Positions 10,420-21,619 of a stretch of DNA of 64,000 nt are shown one piece after another (the first letter of the stretch is position 1; each line of letters opens with the position of its first letter). A program made the position numbers and the translations under genes. A model generated the notes under the pieces. That model had not been told where the DNA came from. It saw only the letters and a list, made by a program, of their open reading frames with translations, and did not search any database. The stretch is from Bryum argenteum (lineage: Eukaryota > Streptophyta > Bryopsida > Bryales > Bryaceae). The stretch spans positions 7,138,345 to 7,202,344 of the forward strand of contig CM073326.1 in the NCBI GenBank assembly GCA_037043015.1, read 5' to 3'.

Positions 10420-13343
10420 TCATGAGCAGTCCGCCAATACCCCTGGCATGATTTAGATGGATTTATTCTTGAAAAGAGAGGTACTCCAGAAACTCCGTTA
10501 CACACATACTACAATCGGGAAACTTTTGACATCTGCTTAAAAAATCTTTCACAAAACAAAGCTCCCGGCCCAGATAAAATCCCTAACTCCATTCTCAAAA
10601 ATATGCCTGACTCATTCCACACCCTTCTACACCTCTTCTTCTCCCAATGCTATAAACAAAAACAAATACCTGCATCTTGGAAAACCAGCCTTACTATACT
10701 TCTTTACAAGAAAGGTGACCCCTCACTTCTCCCCAACCATAGACCCATTGCCCTCGCAAATACAATATACAAACTCTTTACTAGTACCCTTACATTCATT
10801 CTATCAGCATACGGCGAACGCCACCAAATCCTTCATGACGATCAAGAAGGCTTTTTGGTGAAAGAAGTACCTCTGGACAAATCCAACTTACGGCCACACT
10901 TGAAGATGCTAGAATCACAAACCAAGACATTTACATAATGTACATCGACTTCAAAAATGCATTTGGATCCTTAGACCATGCTAGACTACTAGCAATAATG
11001 AGTGACCTGGGCTACCCAATAGATCTTTGTTAATCGATTGGAAACATTTACTCACATTCCACCACCATATACACGGAGAGCACTTTGGAAAAACGAAACC
11101 AATACCAATCCAACGGGCACCATCCAAAGCGACACACTAAGCCCATATCTTTTATCATATTCCTAGAATCCCTTTTGAGATGGCTACAACTAGGAAACCA
11201 TGGTTACAAATTTGGTACATCAAAATCAATAATTAACTCTGCTGCATATGCTGATGACCTAGTTGCTCTCACTGATACCCTTCAAGCGCTACAAACACAA
11301 ATGAATAAAATTGAAAAATTGGTGATTAATTTGGACTCAAGTAGGTACACAAAAATGTGCGATTTACTGGGCCGCCCAAACAAATCCAAACTCACACCCA
11401 CCGCCTTCAAAACCCTTCTTCAAACACAAAACATCAACTACAAAAATGAACCATTACCAACACTACACCAAAATGAAGCCTACCCCTACCTCGGTATTCA
11501 AATGGTACCAACTCTCAAGTGGAAACTCCAAACACACATAACCACCAAAAAACTTATTGAACAATGTCAAAAACTCTAATCGCCGCCCGCCACAATGAAA
11601 CAAAAATCAATATGGTGGATACATTATATACGCGCGCAGCGTGCATATATAGCTTCTATACAAAGACCCTACTCACTACCAATGATCAAAAAACTAGACA
11701 AGAAAATCACCAAAGATCCAAAAAACAATATGTGGGCTTCCCTAAATGTACGGCAAATGTTATTGCACAATTACCACATGAAGACTTTGGCCTTGAAGCT
11801 TTCTCTCTTAAAAATGCTTACCTCCAATGCATTGGAGACCAACTTACAAATGCACTAAATGACAAAGGTAAACTTGGCCCAATCTACCAAGGTCTCATTC
11901 AACACATACTAGCAAAATATGGTGGATCCCAAGAAATCCCCCGAATAAAATACAACGATTGCATACATTCCCCAATCACAAGAACAATCTTCCTACTTAA
12001 AGAAGCCGGTGGACTACACCTCAAATGCACACTTGACAACTTCCAACTCCAAGCCACCGAATTAGAAACGCGATGGCTGACCCAGGCATCAATTCTCCTA
12101 CCCCACCTAAATCCCAAAGTCTCCCTCAAATTATTACATAAACTAGTACTTCTCAAAATAACCAAAATAAACCACCTCACACTCCCAAATGGAACCACCC
12201 TCATGTAACCTATAGATTTCAAAATATACTATAAAAATCCCAGTAAATTAGAACGCAGCGCTCTCAATCTTGCTCAACAATTATTTTGCCAAAAAATATG
12301 CACCCCCGAATGTTCACAACCGTGCAACTCACACTCACCATCCCATCTTCTATACAACGAATACATAACACATGACCACGAAATATCCCCACCTACTCCT
12401 CCACTTCCAACACATTTAACCTTCCCACCACCTACACCAACAATACCCCCGCCCAAACAAATCATCAATAACCCGATTGACTTCCCCATACACCACATAT
12501 CCGCACACAAAATAGACACCAAAAAAGACAAATACAAAATCACACACTCCACAAACAAATACATGTGCCACTAGGAAATAAACAATCAACTTACATACCA
12601 CACTTGGTTATCCCCCAAAGAACTATTCCCCCTCAACCATCCAACCGTCATACAAAACAACCTTAACCTTCTAACCGAATACTACACACAACAAAAACAC
12701 ACATTATATAAAAACATCATCAATACTAACTTCACAACACCACAATCAAGAGACACCCGATTCATCCCACCCCCAACAAATATACCCCTTACGCAAATCC
12801 ATCTACAAGACTGCAACCCTGACAAAGACATCCTCACAAACTCCCCTACAATACAAATCCTAAATGAAACAACACATTTATTCGATAAAAATGGCCACTT
12901 TCTCCTTACCATCCCTACATCAAGACTCAAATGGTTATGGAAACAATACTACACATACCTTAACACTAACCACGGTCTAACTCCCCAAACCCAACCCTTT
13001 GAAACAGAAATCATCCTACTATATAAACGATACCACCACACTCTCTCAAAACGCAATCCCAAAACAACAGACCACCACACGCTTCCCACAACCATTATAG
13101 ACACTCTCATAACATCATTCCGCATAACACACACGTATTTCTCCTCCCCAGTAACATGCCCCTTACAGATCACCAAATACTACTCCACATTCCCACGTGA
13201 CAAGATATTTGGCTCCAATGGCCCTGCCTTTCATTATAAATGGGAAGGAATTGGTTATGCCCATCTACACAACGACGAAACTGCGCAACAAAGTATTCAT
13301 TGGGCTAGGTTAGCCGCACAACATAACCCCAATGCTATAACCA

Positions 13344-14318
13344 TTGTGGTCATGCCAGACAAGCAATGGTTCCACAATCCAACCCCGTCTCAATCGAGTT
13401 TCCGGATACACACGTTTTAGCACACTTTTTGCCGACACATTAACATACGAACAACCCACCGTCCCCATCGACCACAAAAAACCCCGCACCGAACCAAACA
13501 CAATCCAAATCCTTTGCATCCACCACAAGCAACACCATCTCACCACCACAGCAGACACACATAATCTCACAATCACTCTTAGAAATCTATCTATCACCCA
13601 GTTCCACCTTCAAGAAATTCCCCCCACACCTGAAAACACCAAAGTCAACAAAAACAAAAATTGGACCAAACTCCTATATCCCCCAACACATACACCCAAC
13701 CTCTCAAGCACACCCCCACTCCCACAATACACCACACATCTTCCTATCAAATTCCCTCAAGAATATAGCTATTATACAGATGGATCCTTCATACCACCAC
13801 AAAAAACAGCAGCGGGCTATATGCTCCCAGAAACCGCCGGTTATGGCATTTATAACCCAACAAAACCAGAAATACAAATATCAAAAAGACTACCGGGCTT
13901 ACAAACCATATTTAGGGCAGAACTTATGGCCATATACAAAACACTCAAAATCCTCACAACTAGGTACATAGACGAACCTGCATACATATTTACAGATTGC
14001 ATAAACTGCTTGTACGTTTTACAAACACACCTAACACATCCTACTCTACAAAACAACCACCCCGATCTAAATACTCTCATTGCTATTACAAATATGCTGA
14101 AAATACGTACACAACCCACCATGTTCCACAAAGTAAGAGCTCATGTTAACATATCCGGAAATGAAAAAGCAGATAAGCTAGCAAAAGCAGGAAACGAAAA
14201 AAACTATAAATTTGCCCGAAAAAACCACGAATTTGCACACATCACCCCTTTCTATTACCAAAAGATATATGGCCTGGACCGCACCACAGACCAGATAAGG
14301 GACCAGTTAGAAACCTAG
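13344..14318 (+). pseudogene. LINE RNase H region (open for 324 codons)
   Basis: This is the longest open stretch of the LINE. Residues around 140-290 carry RNase H hallmarks in order: Y-T-D-G-S, R-A-E-L-M-A-I, F-T-D-C and H-V-N-I-S-G-N-E-K-A-D. Together these supply the expected D, E, D and D metal ligands. The part before it is proline-, threonine- and asparagine-rich linker. It belongs to the element above and is not a host gene. Confidence 0.8.
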
Positions 14319-15299
14319 CTACATACCTTACCAAATACGACCGTGAAAACAACCTCACAATTCTAGCACAAAACTTTCCTAACATAAACAAATGGACCTC
14401 CAATCTCGATATACATGCAAAATCTTCAAATGCCTTCTGGAAAAACCCAAAAATTACAGACTCCCAAATAACTAGCATACTAAAATTCCGCACAGGACAA
14501 TACATGGGTAACGCACGAAAACAACTATTCTTTGGACATATACGATTCCCAACAAAAACATGCCCTATCTGCAACTCCACAGACGTAGACACATGGCTAC
14601 ACGTCTTACTTAAATGCCGACACCCAAACATCCACGCACTTAGAGTTACCAGGCACAATCAGGCAATTAAAACCATTAAACAACTCATCATGTCCAACGC
14701 CAAGTCTAGATGTTACACACTTATAAATGCCGGAAGGCACCTCAGCGCACCCCCAGATAACACGGTACCCAGTTGGCTCCTCCCTTGCACTTGCGACACA
14801 CGTAGATGTCACTGCAATGCAAGATTTCGGCCTGACTTACTTTGTGTAATCGGCCTCCCACACCAAGGCACACCTCCACAACACCCCAACAACAGTATTG
14901 CCATTCAATATATTGAATTCACATACTGTAACGACAGATTCCCACTAGAAACCATCACAAATAAAACCAATAAATACCAACCATTACTCGACTCAATAGC
15001 TGCCCGAGGCTGGAAGTCAACCCCCTCATAGTCATTACTTCAGGTGCTAGAGGCACTACTCACACACCATCAATGACCTCATTGGAAACTTCATTCAAAT
15101 TAACCAAAAAACAAATCAAAAACGCATTCAAAACAATTAACATGATAGCCATACAACACGCAGCATTAATCCTCTTATATAAACGCAAACTAGAAAACCA
15201 CCAAACCCTCCCCACCAATCTCGAACCACCATGACAAACAAAAAGGGGGGTAGTGGTACAAACCACTGTTGTTAACAGCACACTGTTTCAGTCTCAGCT

Positions 15300-15475
15300 T
15301 CTCGGGTAGGGGCCGGGTGGTTGATTTATTTTTCCTGCCATATACTCATAGACAGCCCCAAGCCATGCGAACTGCTCAAACGAGCCCGACAAGGTTCGAA
15401 CTCGGACCAGCACGATTACAAATGTCCTACACCTCAACCACCCTAGGACTCCATGGCCTGGTGACCTTGAACCCA
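15300..15475 (-). mobile_element. tRNA-derived SINE-like insertion in the LINE 3' region
   Basis: Read on the minus strand, a box A match (TGGTTGAGGTG) is followed about 30 bp later by a box B match (GTTCGAACC). This is the arrangement of an internal RNA polymerase III promoter in tRNA-derived SINEs. There is no clear A tail or target duplication, so it may instead be an original part of the LINE 3' region. The 3' border is approximate. Confidence 0.45.
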
Positions 15476-15603
15476 TCCAAATCCCAATTAAAACATTCAT
15501 TTGCCAAACACTTGCAACCTAAATAGTTCTATCTTTGCTACTTTAGTTTAGTCTGGTCTTGGTTACTTTGTGTAGTCGGTTGCGTATGTGTAGTTTAGTG
15601 TCT

Positions 15604-15731
15604 ATTCCCGTAAGGGGTGAGTAGTTTTGTTCTTTTACCTCTTTGTCCTGTGGCCATTGAGGTAAAGACATTACGAACAGACGTTGTATTCACGCCAATC
15701 TCTTATTGGAGATTGGAGTTCTTATATATAT
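15604..15731 (+). repeat. LINE 3' tail with terminal hairpin
   Basis: Near the end, CCAATCTC and GAGATTGG form a stem, followed by AGTTCTTATATATA and the target duplication. The same tail layout (ATTCACGCC, stem, GGAGTTTCT, simple repeat) appears at 53306-53438. Looser matches lie at 32755-32830, 37245-37300 and, inverted, 28250-28300. Confidence 0.65.
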
Positions 15732-16056
15732 TTGTTAGGGTCCATCTTAAGTTCATACTTATAAAAAACAATGATGAGAATCTATTTCTGATATTACAAG
15801 ATCAGCTTGCAATGGTAAAACATGCTCTATGTCTGAAATCTCAAAATTTGTACATGTAGTTACTAGAATGCATTCCATTGACTCATACCTCATTGTATGG
15901 GTCTGCAATTTTTTTCACACGAACTAGACTTGATTTGGGACCCAACGCAAGTTATTTCCTCAAAACAAACTTCGGATGAAGAATTTATGGCTTTTCAAAG
16001 TTTTTGCCCTTCATCCAAAATGTATCAAAAGGACCGCAAAGGCGTTTAGGGGTTAA

Positions 16057-17950
16057 GGTTAAATTATGTAATTAGCTCAAATTTCATAGTTTCTTTATCT
16101 GTGTTAAAGAAAAACAACTCGACTTCAATAGAGTGTTGTTTTGGAACACTCCGACCCTTAGTTGTAAACAAAAGTTCAAATATTATTCTTAAATTGGATT
16201 TTCCAATCAGACAAGATTTATGATCACAAAAAAATTCTATTAATCATGTGTTTGTTTATGGTGGGAAACCAAAGTTTGTCATAACATGATGGATACCCTC
16301 AAAGCCTTTTAAGGGGGACATATTTGTTGTCTCTTAGGCATTACACAACTATTTTTCAAAGATATCTCTTATAAAAATCACGAGTGAGAGTTAAACTTCA
16401 AGAAGATATCATACCTAATCATAACATGCACTCTTATACTTTACAATAGTACTGCATATACCTTGTGGTGACATTTGAGCAAACTAATGCCAGAATTCAT
16501 TTTCCATGTTGGATTTCAGAAGAACCAATTACAAAATGCCATGTCAAATTTATGCACAAAACATCTAAATTTATACCAACATAAGCTTATGGTACAATGC
16601 TTCTCTAAAAACATCTCCTAGTTGATCCCACATCATGCTCTTCGTATTTACACTTTCCACGTGAAAAGTCACCTACTTTTACAAGTCATGGTTTCGAAAC
16701 AACATCATCTCCACTCTCGAGAAAATCAAACGCCTTGTAAACTAACTTCTCATTGAAAAGGCTGCAATTCTTCAAACCTCGTTAAAATACACATCCTTTG
16801 ACAAAGAAACAGAGTTTTCATCCGTCCCGTACTTTGTTTCATTGTTTACGAAGATCAGTTCTTACTTTTTAAATTTGAAGAAGTAAAGTAGTTTCTTATT
16901 CTAAGGCCAACTACATTAGCAACTTCCAAGCAAGCACTTTCCTATAACCTAATCACCTAAGTATATTACATTTAAGAATACAACATCTTCGCAAGGTCAG
17001 CAAAGGTCAGCAAAGATCACAAGGTTGCAATTCTTACACTGTGGGAAGTAGTTGAGAAACAACTTAAATCTCAGTTTCGTTGGCAAAGTAAATTTGATAG
17101 GTGTGTAGTGTGTTTAGGAGATTGGACCAATTGAAACCATTAATCTTGGATGAAAATTGATTTAGAACTTTATGAATTTTGAAAAGGGAACCTATAAGCG
17201 CAGCCAAAACCGTGTAACCTTAAATGTACACCATGAGTACATCAAAATTCGAAGTTGGAAGCTAGAAATGTACCTCCACCTTGAATAGGCCTAGGGACCG
17301 GTTTGTGATGCTGTGTATTTTGAGCCACCTACCGTAACCTCCAATCCTGCAGGCATTACGATTACTCAACGTCTTCACATGCACACTCACAGAGCTCCAT
17401 TTCCTCAACACTCGGTCACGGTGTGTACAAAGGAATACCAGAATCAGCAAACGAAAATTGCAGAATCAGCAAACGAAAATTGCAAGTGGCAAATACATTA
17501 TTTGATGATTGAATGATCTGCTGTAACAGGCTCTAGAGCTTCACCCTAACGATGAAGGGCGGTCGAGCATGCATTTAGAAGTTGCAGAGGGCTCACTGTT
17601 GCGTTACAATCATACAATCATTCGAAAAAAAAGGAAAGTGACATGTATGCCTCTTTGAATGCGTACTATCGTAATTTCTTCCAGACTGGAAGAACTAGGC
17701 CAAAGATGGACATCATCAATCTAGAGTCAATACTCAACCTTAGTATGAACATGATTTACTGTGTGCACAAGAGTATCCTCATGAGGTGTAAACAAAGACA
17801 CATGGACCGTGCGTGAGTCGTATAGTAGTGAATGGACTCTGCAGCTGAACGCTATGTACATGGGAAGCTGCTGTTATCTACTTCCAGGTGAAACAACAAA
17901 CATGAAGTGATTACCTAATCAACAACAAAACACTGACCTAAGTGCCTGTC
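16057..17950. other. intergenic DNA, includes 3' flank of the AP2-like gene
   Basis: No gene is supportable. The section 17390-17905 is the downstream flank of the minus-strand gene at 17959. It is repeated at 23780-24290 with clear similarity, for example the CACCCTAACGATGAAG and GCTGAACGCTATG blocks. A 19-bp direct duplication (CAGAATCAGCAAACGAAAA) lies near 17442-17480. Confidence 0.6.
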
Positions 17951-17958
17951 TACCGCCA

Positions 17959-19216
17959 TTAAAACTCAGCGGAGGCTGGGACACAAGGCGCTGCACCACT
18001 CAAAAGGCTTTCCACAAACTCATATTCGACTTGTAGCTTTGAATTACGCTCCTCCTTTTCGAGTTCCAGCTGTAAAATACGCTCCTCAAGCAACAGATGC
18101 TGCTCATGCTCTAAAATTCGTTGGTTGCGTTCAGCTTCAAGTTGCTCCTTGAGTTCTTGAATGGATATTTCGAGCTTGGCTATGGAACCAGCATCAAGGC
18201 TCACGAGATCAACGCTTTGTGGACGCTCCATCGTCAGGACGACCTGCTCTGCCATGGAAGGTGAAGCTGGTATACCTTCTGAACTCTCTCCACCAGCAAT
18301 CAAGCTGTCGACGAAACTCAAATCGGCACTGGCAGGTGATGTTACTGTACCTTCCAAACCCTCTCCAATGAACTCCGAATCGACAGGGTGAATGTCTGGA
18401 GCATCCCAGAGAGCATCCATACTGAACGCCTCACTTACAACATGCTGAAAGAAATCGTGAGCAACAACTGCGTTGCTTTCTGATGGCAGAATGATGGCGT
18501 TGTTCTTCACTTGATAGTCTCTGAAGATCTCCTTCGCTCTGGCTGCCACCCATCGCGCTCTCTCCTTGCCACAGAGACTCTGCTCTTGCTCAGGCACCGC
18601 TGGAATGGTGAAGAAGGACCCATCCCTCAGCTCTATTCGACCTTCATCCTTCGCGTAATGGTATCCTGCGATTTGACATACTATCTTCGCGTCATGTTCG
18701 TTATCGTACCCACCAAGAGGAAGACGGCCGACCTCGATGGTTGTGCCTCCAGGTAGCTTCTCTCGTGGTGGCTTGAATCGCGCCTCGAACTTGCCAAAGT
18801 ATACGACTCTGCCAGCTTCATCTTTCTTGGACCTCCGATAGGCATTTCTTGGAGCAAACTCCCGAAAAAAGATCCAAACATAGGAGCCTTGGAACAAAAG
18901 CAGCGACACAAAAACCTCTCGGAAGTCCAACGTGCCGGAGTATGCTGCAGTGCCCCCCTCAAGAGTGTGGCCCAGAAGATACTGGTACACGATCGAGAGC
19001 AGTGATAAGGCTGACACCACCACCGCGTGGACCACCACCGCGTGGACCACCACCGGCACGGAGAGAATAAAGTTCGATCATATCCTTCAAGTATTCCGTC
19101 CTAAAAAAACATCTGTAAGGGTCCATCCACTCCATCGCAAAGGAGGTCTCGAGCTCTCGAGCTATTGAGCTCTGGAATTCACAGACTCTTTCTAACCTCT
19201 CTTCAAGTAGCTTCAA
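17959..19216 (-). CDS. uncharacterised protein with AP2-like segment and C-terminal coiled coil
   Basis: A long frame open from about 19077 to the stop at 17959 is preceded in another frame by a codon-rich exon (LLEERLERV...KDMIELYSL, about 19213-19065). A very short intron across the GGTGGTGGTCCACGC repeats (near 19012-19061) would join them in frame, but this is uncertain. After a hydrophobic stretch comes FGKFEARF...VGRLPLGGYDNEHDAKI..QIAGYHYAK. Its spacing resembles an AP2/ERF DNA-binding domain (G-K-W-x-A-x-I ... LG-x-[FY]-D-T-E-x-E-A-A). The last 80 residues are rich in E, L, K and R in heptads (KLEISIQELKEQLEAERN onward) and should form a coiled coil. That suggests a DNA-binding or regulatory protein, but no family is certain. 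The track-style start at GTG is not a real start. Confidence 0.5.
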
Positions 19217-19494
19217 TCAAAATGATGAATACTTGGAGCAGTTTCACCGTTATAACAATTGAAGAAGGAAAATTGTATTAACCTAAAGTCTGGAGGAAAT
19301 GCTTCAATTTGTGAAGAGATCCCGTATGATTCACCCGATAACAACGTATATAAGAATTCATTTGCTACCCTTGTTCTTGACAGAAATTCATCATGTGCTG
19401 ACTCCCGAGAGATGTCTACAAACGATCATTTACTATTTCATCTGCTAACCCTGGGTTAATAATAGGACGCGCCATTTTCTACGAGGACTTACGA

Positions 19495-20100
19495 TTACCC
19501 TATATATGGATTTCTATACTCGTTCTCCTCATAAGCATAGATACACCTACAATCCCAAAGATGTTGCCGTCTCTCCAACTCAATGTTTGCATGAAAGGTC
19601 TCTCCTGCATGAACCCAAGTTTGTGGTGCATTCAATAACACGTTAGAACCTCCTCCTCGGACTAGCTTCTGCCAACAAAACAATAACAATCTCACTAAAG
19701 TTCAGCCTGCTAAGATTCACTAATCAATTTCAGCCTAACATACAATACCCCGAAACCCAAAGCCTGCAATTTCAAACCTTGGATGCTCATCACAATCAAT
19801 AGATAGCGCCCAACAGAAACTTACGATTGAATATCTGACGGAAGCAGCCACTGGGGATTCTGTCCTTCCACGGGATGCACCGCGAGTCGGGCCGGAACGG
19901 CATCAAACGCGCTTGCAAGAAGGGAATCGGACTCTGCTATTGTACGATTGAGCGTCCTGGCGAGGAATTGTGTGATGGGAAAGCTCGAGTTGACACTACA
20001 CTCTAGCTGCTCGTCTAATGGCAAGGAAAGCTTCGAAATGGTCGAATTGACTGCTGGTGGTGAAGATGGCCGAGGCCGTGCGCCATTTATAAGCAGAGGA
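19495..20100 (-). CDS. possible upstream exons of the AP2-like gene
   Basis: One exon candidate lies at about 19678-19535 (KLVRGGGSNVLLNAPQTW...ELERRQHLWDC), with a TTTGTTGGCAG acceptor and an AG-GTGTAT donor. Another ends at 19825 with a strong GTAAGTTT donor and reads QLECSVNSSFPITQFLARTLNRT. A minus-strand TATA-like box (CTTATAAATGG) sits at about 20083-20093. The phases of these pieces do not join cleanly to each other or to the main exon, and no good in-frame ATG is seen. The 5' half may therefore be mis-modelled or decayed. Confidence 0.35.
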
Positions 20101-20339
20101 ATAGTCGGCAGGAGGTGGTCAACAGGGGGTTGAAAGGGGGAAAGTGGGGGGTAGAACCACTAGAACGGGTGGGGAGTGGGGGGTGGAACGGGTGGAAGTG
20201 TGGGGGTGAGGGGGTCGTGAATAGAACCAGGCGCCGAATCACGGGTGCTGGAGGCATGGGAGCGGGTCGGAAATGAGGGGGGACGGGGTGACCGGGTGAG
20301 CCTGTACAGACAAGGGGGAAGGGACCAAGCAGGTGCTTG

Positions 20340-20619
20340 AAGGGGGATCACTGTAAATCAGTGCTACGACCGTTTCTCGGAGGGCAAGAGTGGGAGGGGT
20401 AAAGAGCCCCTAAATTTTTTATGTGTTGGCTCAAAATGCCAAGGAGTAGGCTGCGAGAGTAATTTGGAACCGTAGGCCCCATTTTCAAATTCAAAATTAT
20501 CAAAAAGAGTTGAAGGAGAGGAGTTTAAGGAGAGGGGGTCTGAATCTAAAATTCGAGGGATTCGGAAGGAGTAATCCCATTAGTTGATGGGGGCTCCAAG
20601 AAACACTGGTAGCACTAGT
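20340..20619. repeat. duplicated upstream flank (copy 1)
   Basis: This stretch matches 26455-26700 over most of its length, with shared blocks such as GGGAGGGGTAAAGAGC and TCTGAATCTAAAATTCGAGG. It is part of the tandem segmental duplication that spans 17.3-28.5 kb. Confidence 0.75.
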
Positions 20620-20623
20620 TTAA

Positions 20624-21352
20624 CCCTTAAACGCCCATGGGCTCTGAAATGGGCAGCCCAAAATTGGATCACAGCATCTTTTGGACTTCGGCATCATGAA
20701 TAGTGCACTTTTAGAACTTGGGCAGCATAAATGAACCAATCAATGATGAGCTTGCAACCTCCTACAAGGTTATGTACTACCCCCAACCTACCTACCACAA
20801 TCCTTTCAAAGTACAAAATCACTCATACAAATTGTGATTTGAATTGTATAATTTCACATTTTGAATGCATCACAAGAAGGTGACCAGTTTGACATCAAAA
20901 TATAAGTGAAAAGTTGAGTACATTGAGAGCTACAGAGGAGATTCCATTGGAATCAAGCCCCTCGGGCTTGTTTGGGAGTTTAAGGGGCGCTTCACACTAT
21001 GGCCGTCCAAGTCGAGAGGCCGTGGAATTGAGAGTCCAAACTTTGTTGAGAGTCCAAAGTTATTTACAGAAATAACCAATAAAATATTGTAATTGAATTT
21101 TTTATTATTAAAATCTGACGGACTCTCGACCATAGTTTGGGTCTTGCAAAATGCAGGACCCAAACAAACGTCGAGAGGCCGTCGCCTTGGTCAAAAAGTG
21201 CTGCCACGTAGGCCATTTGGAGAGTGACGGCCGATGGACTTTGGCTTCTAGTGTGAAGGCTCGAGAGGCCGAAACTAGGGTAACCTGCAATTTCATTGGC
21301 TGAAATCGACGGCTTCTCGACCTTCGGCCATAGTGTGAAGTGCCCCTAAGGG
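20624..21352. mobile_element. 362-bp TTAA element (family B), split by a Tourist-like MITE
   Basis: The left end CCCTTAAACGCCCATGG follows TTAA (20620-20623). The right end, GGGAGTTTAA then GGG, is interrupted by the insertion at 20984-21346 and resumes just before TTAA at 21353. It is close to identical in layout to the intact copy at 26921-27282. It shares the TTAA at 21353-21356 with the next element to the right. Confidence 0.8.
20984..21346. mobile_element. Tourist-like MITE with TAA target duplication
   Basis: The terminal inverted repeats are GGGGCGCTTCACACTATGG on the left and, inverted on the right, GGGGCACTTCACACTATGG. The similarity extends inward through a CGAGAGGCCG/CGAGAAGCCG motif. 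TAA flanks both ends (20981-20983 and 21347-21349). A three-base TAA duplication and GGGG-type ends fit the PIF/Harbinger superfamily. It sits inside the last bases of the family B element. Confidence 0.82.
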
Positions 21353-21356
21353 TTAA

Positions 21357-21616
21357 CCCCTAAAAATCCAAGAAAGCCGAAATGGCTTTTTGGGGTTTCC
21401 GCAGGAAAGAAAGTCAGCCAACTTTGACCACTATAATCTCAAAATCGGAAAAAAATTAACTGTTCAAATTTGACATATGAGTACAGGGTCAAGTTCACTT
21501 CAAGATCCTACGGTTGGATCTTCTAATTAATGCTTAGATTGAGTTTTTTCAGGCCTGAAGTAGAAAAGGGTCCTTTGTGATAATTTAGACAATTTTGTAT
21601 CAAGGATCTTTAGGGG
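21357..21616. mobile_element. TTAA element, family A
   Basis: The left end CCCCTAAAAATCC follows TTAA (21353-21356) and the right end GGATCTTTAGGGG precedes TTAA (21617-21620). In the opposite orientation it matches the interiors of the copies at 5082, 30367 and 45153. Its left TTAA is the same one that ends the family B element. Confidence 0.85.
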
Positions 21617-21619
21617 TTA

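Larger units (their letters stand above)
10420..15731 (+). mobile_element. non-LTR retrotransposon (LINE) with RNase H, degenerate and 5'-incomplete
   Basis: The element copies itself by target-primed reverse transcription. Reverse transcriptase starts near 10540 (NKAPGPDKIPNSIL, then NHRPIALANTIYKLF). The catalytic Y-A-D-D box is at about 11244-11255. RNase H is at about 13764-14200 (YYTDGS, ELMAI, FTDC, VRAHVNISGNEKADKLA). A C-terminal C-x2-C...H...C segment (CPICNSTDVDTWLHVLLKC) is at 14560-14620. I see no apurinic endonuclease upstream of the RT, so the 5' end is missing. Stops interrupt the frame several times, for example TAG near 12573 and 14317. The 3' end carries a hairpin and a short TA tail, and TTGTTAGG flanks both ends. 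The coding strand is strikingly poor in G. Confidence 0.88.
9754..16052. mobile_element. 960-bp TTAA element (family C), split by a LINE
   Basis: The parts at 9754-10419 and 15740-16052 match, in inverted orientation, the element at 35132-36085 and, in the same orientation, the one at 53957-54917. The right end is GGCGTTTAGGGG followed by TTAA (16053-16056); the left end is decayed (TTGA-CCACTAAAGTCC). Without the LINE the element would be about 980 bp, close to the 954 and 961 bp of its relatives. No transposase frame is visible. Confidence 0.75.

Noticed and set aside
12274-13176. minus-strand frames inside the LINE
   Set aside because: They are shadows of the G-poor coding strand; the other strand carries the recognisable RT and RNase H.
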